Under the pieces are notes generated by a model. The model saw nothing but the letters and a program-made list of their open reading frames with translations, made no database searches and was not told the DNA's origin. 12,418 nt of DNA, from NCBI GenBank assembly GCA_036389375.1, contig DASVQA010000006.1, positions 1-12,418 on the forward strand, in the 5' to 3' direction. Position 1 is the first letter of the stretch. Every line of letters starts with the position of its first letter. Source of the stretch: QHXQ01 sp036389375 (GTDB taxonomy: Bacteria > Acidobacteriota > Blastocatellia > Pyrinomonadales > Pyrinomonadaceae). Shown in pieces: positions 6,048 through 12,418 of this stretch. The position numbers and the translations under genes were made by a program.

Positions 6048-7474
6048 CAAAACACAGACAACTGCTTGTGCCCGCCGCCACGACCGCCCTGAGCGCGCTC
6101 GTGCTCTACCTGCTCGCCGCCTTCACGCCGCAGCCGCTCAGCACGCGCCAGACGTTTGCGCTGACCGCCGCCGAAGCCAACACCGCCGCCTTGCGTGTGC
6201 TGCTCGTCGTCCAACTCGCTCTGTGGTTCAGCCTGATGATATTAGTCGTGCGGCTCGCGGGGCAGTTCATCTTCGGCTTCGTCTTCCGGCTGCGCAAAGG
6301 GCAGGAAGCGCCGCGCCTCATCCGCGACATCTTCGCCATCATCGCCTACATCCTCATCGTTGCCTCGCTCCTGAAACACTACTTCGATCTTTCGCTCGGC
6401 GCGCTGCTCTCAGGCTCGGCGCTTCTGGGCGTCATCCTCGGTCTCGCCTTGCAGGACACGCTCGGCAACCTCTTCGCGGGCATCTCGCTGCACGCAGACC
6501 GCCCGTTTGAGGTGGGCGACGTGATCACGGTGGGGCGCTGGACGGGCGTGGTCGAGGGCGTGACGTGGCGCGCGGCGAAGATCAGGACGTTTCAGAATCA
6601 TCTGGTGCTCATCAGCAACAGCCAGATCGCCAAAGAGTTTGTCGAAGTCTGCCCGCGCGCGAACTCGAACGCGCGCATAGTCTTCTTCAACGCGCTCTAC
6701 ACGGACTCGCCCGCCAAAGTCATCCACGTCGTGCGCGAGGCCGTGCGCGAGGCGGAGAACGTTGACCGCGACATCACGCCCGTCGTCCGCATCCGCGACC
6801 TCGCGGCGAGCGGCGTTGATTACGAGGTCAAATACTGGCTCGAAGATTACGCGCGCTACAACGATACGGACGCGCTCGTGCGCCAGCGCATCTGGTACTC
6901 CTTCCGCCGCGCCGGTCTGAACTTCGCCTATCCGACGCAGACGCTCTACGTCGAGCGTCCCAAACCGCCGCGCACAACCGGCGTTGACGGCCTCAGTGAA
7001 CGCCTCGCCGCCGTGGACATCTTCGCGCCGCTCAACACAGAAGAACTGGCGCGGCTCGCCGCCGACTCCGAAAGCCACGTCTATGCGCCCGGCGAAACCA
7101 TTATCCGCGTGGGCGAAGCGGCCGATTCCATGTACGTCGTCCATCACGGGCGCGTCGAGGTGCGGATTGAGGATCAGGGGCAGGCGCGCACCGTCGCCTC
7201 GCTGTGCGAGGGCAACTTCTTCGGCGAAATGGCGCTGTTTACCGGCGAACCGAGGACGGCCAGCGTTGTCGCTGTGGAAGAGACGGAGGTGGTCGAGATC
7301 GGCCACCTCGCCATGAAGCACCTGCTTGAGACCAACCCGGAACTGGTCGAATCCCTGAGCCACATCATCGCCGAACGCCGCGCCGCCCTCGCCGCGACCG
7401 CCGCCGACCGGACGGTGGCAGAGGAATCTGAGGGGCTAATCTCCTCGATCCGGCGTTTCTTCGGGCTAAGCTAA
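6044..7474 (+). CDS. MscS-type channel with C-terminal cyclic-nucleotide-binding domain (bCNG-like)
   Basis: 476 residues. ATG 6044 overlaps the transporter's TGA as ATGA, implying translational coupling. Four hydrophobic helices are visible (about 8-28, 50-70, 92-112, 117-146). The last runs into the MscS pore and beta-domain region: GLALQDTLGNLFAGISLH (133-150), RPFEVGDVITVG (153-164), then the LISNSQIAKEFV strand (189-200). A cNMP-binding domain occupies about 325-440 (YAPGETIIRVGEAADSMYVVHHGRVEV). Its phosphate-binding cassette FFGEMAL...RTASV (392-408) keeps Glu395 and Arg404, so cAMP or cGMP binding is plausible. Such MscS-cNMP fusions are known as bacterial cyclic-nucleotide-gated channels, which respond to ligand more than to tension. 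The C-terminus has an Ala-rich tail and an amphipathic SSIRRFFGLS end. Placement after the ion transporter suggests a role in ion or osmotic balance. Domains are confident; ligand and ion are not known. Confidence 0.9.
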   Translation: MTKHRQLLVPAATTALSALVLYLLAAFTPQPLSTRQTFALTAAEANTAALRVLLVVQLALWFSLMILVVRLAGQFIFGFVFRLRKGQEAPRLIRDIFAIIAYILIVASLLKHYFDLSLGALLSGSALLGVILGLALQDTLGNLFAGISLHADRPFEVGDVITVGRWTGVVEGVTWRAAKIRTFQNHLVLISNSQIAKEFVEVCPRANSNARIVFFNALYTDSPAKVIHVVREAVREAENVDRDITPVVRIRDLAASGVDYEVKYWLEDYARYNDTDALVRQRIWYSFRRAGLNFAYPTQTLYVERPKPPRTTGVDGLSERLAAVDIFAPLNTEELARLAADSESHVYAPGETIIRVGEAADSMYVVHHGRVEVRIEDQGQARTVASLCEGNFFGEMALFTGEPRTASVVAVEETEVVEIGHLAMKHLLETNPELVESLSHIIAERRAALAATAADRTVAEESEGLISSIRRFFGLS

Positions 7475-7543
7475 ATTTCGGCCCGCCCAAACCATGCCAG
7501 TAAACTCAGACGAGACAGCAGCTTACCGACGCACACCCGATAC

Positions 7544-7572
7544 TTGACAAAAGCCCACTCAGGTATTATTAT
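7544..7572 (+). promoter_or_regulatory. Sigma-70-type promoter for hsp20
   Basis: TTGACA (7544-7549) and TATTAT (7567-7572) are separated by exactly 17 bases, a near-consensus housekeeping promoter in otherwise GC-rich DNA. The start point would be near 7579, giving a leader of about 100 nt before ATG 7678. No CIRCE inverted repeat (TTAGCACTC-N9-GAGTGCTAA) overlaps it. Confidence 0.75.
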
Positions 7573-7590
7573 TCAGCCACGCTCAGCCAC
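7573..7590 (+). repeat. Two direct TCAGCCAC repeats next to the promoter start point
   Basis: TCAGCCAC occurs at 7573-7580 and 7583-7590, ten bases apart start to start, about one helical turn. The pair sits immediately after the -10 hexamer, over the predicted transcription start. It could be an operator half-site pair, but no known regulator site is recognised and chance is possible. Confidence 0.35.
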
Positions 7591-7633
7591 TCGAAGCCGG
7601 TCGCAAGCACCCCTTTAAGAGGCGGCGTGAGCG

Positions 7634-7667
7634 TTCGACAAAAGACCTTAATTTTGTTGAGAGGAGG
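7634..7667 (+). promoter_or_regulatory. AU-rich leader hairpin abutting the hsp20 Shine-Dalgarno
   Basis: TTCGACAAAA (7634-7643) pairs with TTTTGTTGAG (7652-7661), ten pairs counting two G-U, around an 8-base loop. The stem ends directly at AGGAGG (7662-7667), a strong ribosome binding site ten bases before ATG 7678; that site decides ATG 7678 over the upstream in-frame GTG 7627. A soft AU stem beside the Shine-Dalgarno of a heat-shock gene could be temperature-sensitive, but the SD itself is not paired in this fold. Confidence 0.45.
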
Positions 7668-7677
7668 ACTGAAAGTC

Positions 7678-8214
7678 ATGTCAATTACCCGTTACGATCC
7701 ATTCCGCGAACTGCGTCTGCTGCAAGACGAGGTCAATCGCCTGTTTTCGTCCAACCTGTCCCGCTCCTTTAACGACGACGGCATCGCACGCGGCGCGTGG
7801 GCTCCGTCCGTGGATATCTTCGAGAACAAGGATCAGATCGTACTCGAAGCCGAACTGCCGGGCATGAACCGCGAGGACTTCGAGTTGACCGTTGAGAACA
7901 ACGTGCTCACCCTGCGCGGCGAGCGGCGGTTTGAGAAGAAGGACGAGGCGGACAACTACCACCGCGTCGAGCGCGCCTACGGCACATTTACGCGTTCGTT
8001 CACGCTGCCGCAGACCGTCTCGGCCGAGAACGCGACGGCCGAGTACAAGAACGGCGTGCTGCGCGTCACGCTCCAGAAGCGTGAAGAGGTAAAGGCGCGT
8101 CGGATAGAGATCGGCGGCGAAAGCGCCTCGGCCGCGCCCAAGACCATCGAGGCGAAGGCTGAGCCGGAGAGCGCCAGCGAGACGAAGAAGAAGACGGCGA
8201 CCGGCGGCCGTTGA
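7678..8214 (+). CDS. Small heat-shock protein, Hsp20/alpha-crystallin family (first copy)
   Basis: 178 residues. It is an ATP-independent holdase that binds unfolding proteins in the cytosol and passes them to DnaK/ClpB. The N-terminal arm (1-40: ITRYDPFRELRLLQDEVNRLF) is typical of class A bacterial small HSPs. The alpha-crystallin domain spans about 41-135: WAPSVDIFENKD, LEAELPGMNREDFEL, LTLRGER, YGTFTRSFTLPQ, then NGVLRVTLQK (125-134). The oligomerising I-x-I motif is IEI at 143-145. An Ala/Glu/Lys-rich tail (146-178) follows, longer than in many homologues and probably disordered and solubilising. The start is set by AGGAGG at 7662-7667. It has its own strong promoter and is followed by a terminator-like hairpin, so it can be made in excess over ClpB. 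Family identification is very secure. Confidence 0.95.
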   Translation: MSITRYDPFRELRLLQDEVNRLFSSNLSRSFNDDGIARGAWAPSVDIFENKDQIVLEAELPGMNREDFELTVENNVLTLRGERRFEKKDEADNYHRVERAYGTFTRSFTLPQTVSAENATAEYKNGVLRVTLQKREEVKARRIEIGGESASAAPKTIEAKAEPESASETKKKTATGGR

Positions 8215-8265
8215 GACGGCGACCGGGCAACCGGCGCGCCCCTCGTCTGAGAGCGCGCATGCGAG

Positions 8266-8300
8266 AGGCTGGGTGTCGGGTGTTAGTCCAGGCCTTTTTT
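8266..8300 (+). terminator. Rho-independent terminator-like hairpin after hsp20
   Basis: AGGCTGG (8266-8272) pairs with CCAGGCCT (8288-8295), seven pairs with one bulged C, around a 15-base loop, followed directly by a T-run (TTTTTT at 8295-8300, its first T shared with the stem). Position, 50 bp after the hsp20 stop codon, fits termination or attenuation before clpB. The stem is short, so efficiency may be partial. Confidence 0.5.
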
Positions 8301-8313
8301 GACTGACACCCGA
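8276..8313 (+). promoter_or_regulatory. Longer hairpin overlapping and competing with the terminator
   Basis: TCGGGTGTTAGTC (8276-8288) pairs with GACTGACACCCGA (8301-8313), thirteen pairs including one G-U, with a 12-base loop that contains the T-run. It shares the loop and the first 3'-arm base of the terminator-like stem, so the two folds are largely exclusive. It lies 44 bp before clpB. It may be an attenuator-like switch or simply a processing or stability hairpin. Confidence 0.45.
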
Positions 8314-8357
8314 TAGCTAGCCTCAGTAGTTTTAAGTAATTCAGGTTGTCTTAACTT

Positions 8358-10955
<2,598 letters not shown>

Positions 10956-10958
10956 AGG

Positions 10959-11045
10959 AAGGGCTAAGGGCGGCGGGGTGAAAGGAAAGAACATCTTCAT
11001 CCGTTCTGCTTCATCTCGCCGCCCGCAGCCTTGAGCCTTTGGAGG
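10959..11045 (+). promoter_or_regulatory. Long intergenic hairpin ending at the Shine-Dalgarno of the second hsp20
   Basis: GGGCGGCGGGGTGAA (10968-10982) pairs with TTCATCTCGCCGCCC (11010-11024), fifteen pairs including two G-U. An inner AGAAC (10988-10992) / GTTCT (11003-11007) stem closes a 10-base loop. An outer, bulged stem joins AAGGGCTAA (10959-10967) to 11031-11040. The hairpin starts three bases after the clpB stop and ends right at GGAGG (11041-11045), which lies five bases before ATG 11051. No T-tract follows, so it looks more like a processing, stability or translation-control element than a terminator. Confidence 0.55.
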
Positions 11046-11050
11046 TTGTG

Positions 11051-11506
11051 ATGGCACAGCGTTGGGACGATTGGCGCGATTATGCGACGTTGCAGGAGCG
11101 CATGAACCGTCTGTTCGAGGATGCGGCGCGGCGGCAGGAGCCGGGCGCGGGCAAGGGTGAAGACGAGCTTGAGCGGGCCGAGTGGACGCCGGCCTCGGAT
11201 GTGTACGAGACGGAGCGCGAGTTCGTCGTCGAGCTTGATCTGCCGGGCATCGACCGGGCGGCGCTCGATGTTAGTCTGAACGATAACAAGCTGACGGTGC
11301 GTGGCGAGCGGCCCGCGCCGCCGGACTTGCCGGCCCGGCGCGCACAGAACCGGCCCTTCGGCCGCTTCTTGAGTAAGTTCGGGCCGCTGCCGCAGAATGT
11401 GGATCAGAAATCAATCGCGGCTGAGTATAAGGACGGCGTGCTGCGTCTGCGTCTGCCCAAGCGCGCCGAGCAGAAGAAGGGGCGCATCAAGATTAATGTG
11501 TCGTAA
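11051..11506 (+). CDS. Small heat-shock protein, Hsp20 family (second, divergent copy)
   Basis: 151 residues from ATG 11051, chosen because GGAGG ends five bases upstream; the in-frame TTG 11039 lies before that site. The N-arm is MAQRWDDWRDYATLQERMNRLF followed by a Gly/Glu-rich linker. The alpha-crystallin domain spans about 45-138: WTPASDVYETEREFVVELDLPGI, DNKLTVRGER (78-87), then KDGVLRLRLPK (127-137). The C-terminal I-x-I motif is IKI (146-148). Compared with the first copy, the segment after RGER is Pro/Arg-rich (PAPPDLPARRAQNRPFGRF) and the acidic tail is missing, so this is an older paralogue rather than a recent duplicate. It may form mixed or distinct oligomers and hand substrates to ClpB. 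A 17-bp tandem repeat covers its last codons and stop. Family call is secure. Confidence 0.94.
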   Translation: MAQRWDDWRDYATLQERMNRLFEDAARRQEPGAGKGEDELERAEWTPASDVYETEREFVVELDLPGIDRAALDVSLNDNKLTVRGERPAPPDLPARRAQNRPFGRFLSKFGPLPQNVDQKSIAAEYKDGVLRLRLPKRAEQKKGRIKINVS

Positions 11507-11539
11507 AGATTAATGTGTCGTAAAGATTAATGCGTCGTA
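11489..11539 (+). repeat. 17-bp tandem repeat, three copies, across the hsp20 stop codon
   Basis: The unit AAGATTAATGTGTCGTA occurs at 11489-11505, 11506-11522 and 11523-11539; the first two copies are identical and the third has one T-to-C change. The first copy encodes the terminal KINVS and most of the stop codon; the other two are non-coding. Because 17 is not a multiple of three, added copies cannot extend the protein in frame, and the stop in copy one makes them neutral. Recent replication slippage is the simplest explanation. Confidence 0.9.
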
Positions 11540-11540
11540 A

Positions 11541-11584
11541 GCCCGGCGGTCGTGGCGCGGTAGTAGAAACTGTTTTCGCCGGGC
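11541..11584. repeat. GC-rich inverted repeat between hsp20 and grpE
   Basis: GCCCGGCG (11541-11548) and CGCCGGGC (11577-11584) are perfect 8-bp inverted arms around a 28-base spacer, starting one base after the tandem repeat. No T-run follows, so it is not a canonical rho-independent terminator. It could be a weak pause or processing hairpin, or chance in GC-rich DNA. Confidence 0.35.
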
Positions 11585-11648
11585 ACGCGGCGCGAGGGCA
11601 CAACATTTCATCATGGTATCTTTTCGCAGGGGAAAGCGGGGGCAGGAT

Positions 11649-12320
11649 ATGGCTGAAAAGAATGCGGCCGAGCCGGCGCGCGCGCAAGGCGCAGACGAAG
11701 TGGACACGGAAGGTGTGCGCGTCGTTGACCGTCGGCGCATACGCACGGACGAGTCGGGCGAGGATGTGATGGTGCAGGAAGGTGCGGCGGAAGCGTCGAG
11801 TCTGAAGCCAACTTACGTGGAGGAATTAGAGGCGCGCACGCGGGCCGCCGAGCAGAAGGCGCAGGACGTGCAAGCGCGCTTCGAGCAGGTACGCGCGCAG
11901 TTGCAGCGCGAAACGGACGAGACGCGCCAGCGGCTGAATCGTGCGGCGGAGGAGCGCGCCGGCCGCGCGAAAGCAGAGTTCGTCTCGTCGCTCCTGCCCG
12001 TGCTCGACAACCTGCAACGCGCCGTCGAAGCGGGCGAGCAGGGTGGCACGATGGAAGCACTGTTGACGGGGCTGCGCGGCACGATCAGCGGTTTCGAGCA
12101 GGCGCTCGCGGCTATCGGCGCAGAACCCTTAAGCGCCGTCGGCGCAGAGTTCGATCCCGAACAGCACGAGGCCGTGGACACGGTCGAGGTCGAACCGGCA
12201 CGCGACCACACGGTGACGGCCGAATACAGTCGCGGCTACACGATGGGCGGGCAACTCTTGCGCCCGGCGCGCGTGCAGGTCGGGCGCGGGCGCGGCATAG
12301 CCAAGACAGCCGAGGAATAA
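11649..12320 (+). CDS. grpE: GrpE, nucleotide exchange factor of DnaK
   Basis: 223 residues from ATG 11649, giving the usual MAEKN-type start; ATG 11613 is in frame, would add 12 residues (VSFRRGKRGQD) and has no better ribosome binding site. GrpE is a cytosolic homodimer that releases ADP from DnaK and can act as a thermosensor through its long helix. Residues 1-52 are charged and probably disordered. A long coiled coil covers about 56-112 (VEELEARTRAAEQKAQDVQ and on). FVSSLLPVLDNLQRAVEAG (111-129) is the four-helix-bundle start. The GrpE signature region is AEFDPEQHEAVDTVEV (166-181) with SRGYTMGGQLLRPARVQV (184-201), the beta-wing that contacts DnaK. Length is slightly above average because of the N-tail. 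Together with clpB and the two hsp20 genes it completes a refolding cluster; dnaK itself is not in the window. Confidence 0.97.
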   Translation: MAEKNAAEPARAQGADEVDTEGVRVVDRRRIRTDESGEDVMVQEGAAEASSLKPTYVEELEARTRAAEQKAQDVQARFEQVRAQLQRETDETRQRLNRAAEERAGRAKAEFVSSLLPVLDNLQRAVEAGEQGGTMEALLTGLRGTISGFEQALAAIGAEPLSAVGAEFDPEQHEAVDTVEVEPARDHTVTAEYSRGYTMGGQLLRPARVQVGRGRGIAKTAEE

Positions 12321-12399
12321 GTCTGCTTGGCGCGGCGTGTGTTCTGTCAGTAAACTTTTTTCGTGAAATTCGAGTGAGACGAAGAGAAGCGCAAAGATA

Positions 12400-12418
12400 A
12401 TGTCCGAAAGCATGGCTT
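12400..12418 (+). CDS. Start of an unidentified gene, cut by the right edge
   Basis: ATG 12400 opens MSESMA and runs to the window end. The 79-bp gap after grpE holds an AT-rich patch (CTTTTTT at 12355-12361) and a purine-rich GAAGAGAAG (12380-12388) 11 bases before the ATG that might serve as a weak ribosome binding site. dnaJ or dnaK would be a natural next gene, but six residues cannot show it. No function is claimed. Confidence 0.35.

Noticed and set aside
6410..7363. 317-residue antisense frame opposite the MscS-cNMP gene
   Set aside because: It mirrors a gene with clear MscS and cNMP motifs and shows no domain of its own.
7462..7485. CGGGC/GCCCG inverted repeat at the end of the MscS gene as a terminator
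   Set aside because: Only five pairs, 14-base loop and no T-run, so termination is not supported.
7475..7677. CIRCE or sigma-32 elements expected before heat-shock genes
   Set aside because: No TTAGCACTC-N9-GAGTGCTAA and no convincing CTTGAA/CCCCAT pair; the visible promoter is sigma-70-like.
12327..12356. TTGGCG-N18-TAAACT as a promoter after grpE
   Set aside because: Both hexamers are weak and spacing is 18; not distinguishable from chance.

Overview
The window is high-GC bacterial DNA, by eye roughly two thirds G+C with strong G/C preference at third codon positions. All ten recognisable genes lie on the + strand. The gene mix (a COG1078-type HD phosphohydrolase, a TonB-C protein, an S41 peptidase, an unusual Nramp transporter and an hsp20/clpB/hsp20/grpE cluster) and the junk-like intergenic repeats suggest an environmental Gram-negative, possibly Acidobacteriota (Blastocatellia-like). 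That assignment is an inference from general impression; no rRNA or other marker gene is present.

Left part (1-3341): the 3' part of an HD-superfamily phosphohydrolase gene, cut by the window edge; 12 bp later an envelope protein with a CsgG/TolB-N-like domain and a C-terminal TonB domain; then, after a roughly 90-bp imperfect inverted repeat, a secreted PDZ-S41 peptidase homologue lacking the usual catalytic lysine.

Middle part (3434-7474): a probable three-gene ion-transport unit. The first gene encodes a soluble protein with two PRC-barrel-like segments, an MgtE N-domain and paired CBS domains, but no MgtE membrane domain. The second is an Nramp-family transporter whose metal-site motifs are altered (DPGN to DAGG, MPH to SPY). 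The third overlaps it by 4 bp and is a MscS-type channel with a C-terminal cyclic-nucleotide-binding domain. My reading is a detached MgtE-type Mg2+ sensor paired with an Nramp-related, possibly Mg2+, transporter, translationally linked to a ligand-gated MscS-like channel. This is the most interesting hypothesis in the window.

Right part (7475-12418): a proteostasis cluster. A near-consensus sigma-70 promoter and a roughly 100-nt leader precede a small heat-shock protein (Hsp20). A terminator-like hairpin that overlaps a mutually exclusive longer hairpin separates it from clpB. A long hairpin lies between clpB and a second, divergent hsp20. A 17-bp tandem triplication spans the end of that gene, followed by grpE and the first codons of an unidentified gene at the right edge. 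Small HSPs hold aggregating proteins, ClpB extracts them with DnaK, and GrpE is the DnaK nucleotide exchange factor, so the cluster is functionally coherent.

I see no rRNA, tRNA, CRISPR array, transposase or phage gene. The coding content is mostly of known families; the novelty is in gene pairing, altered motifs and structured intergenic DNA.
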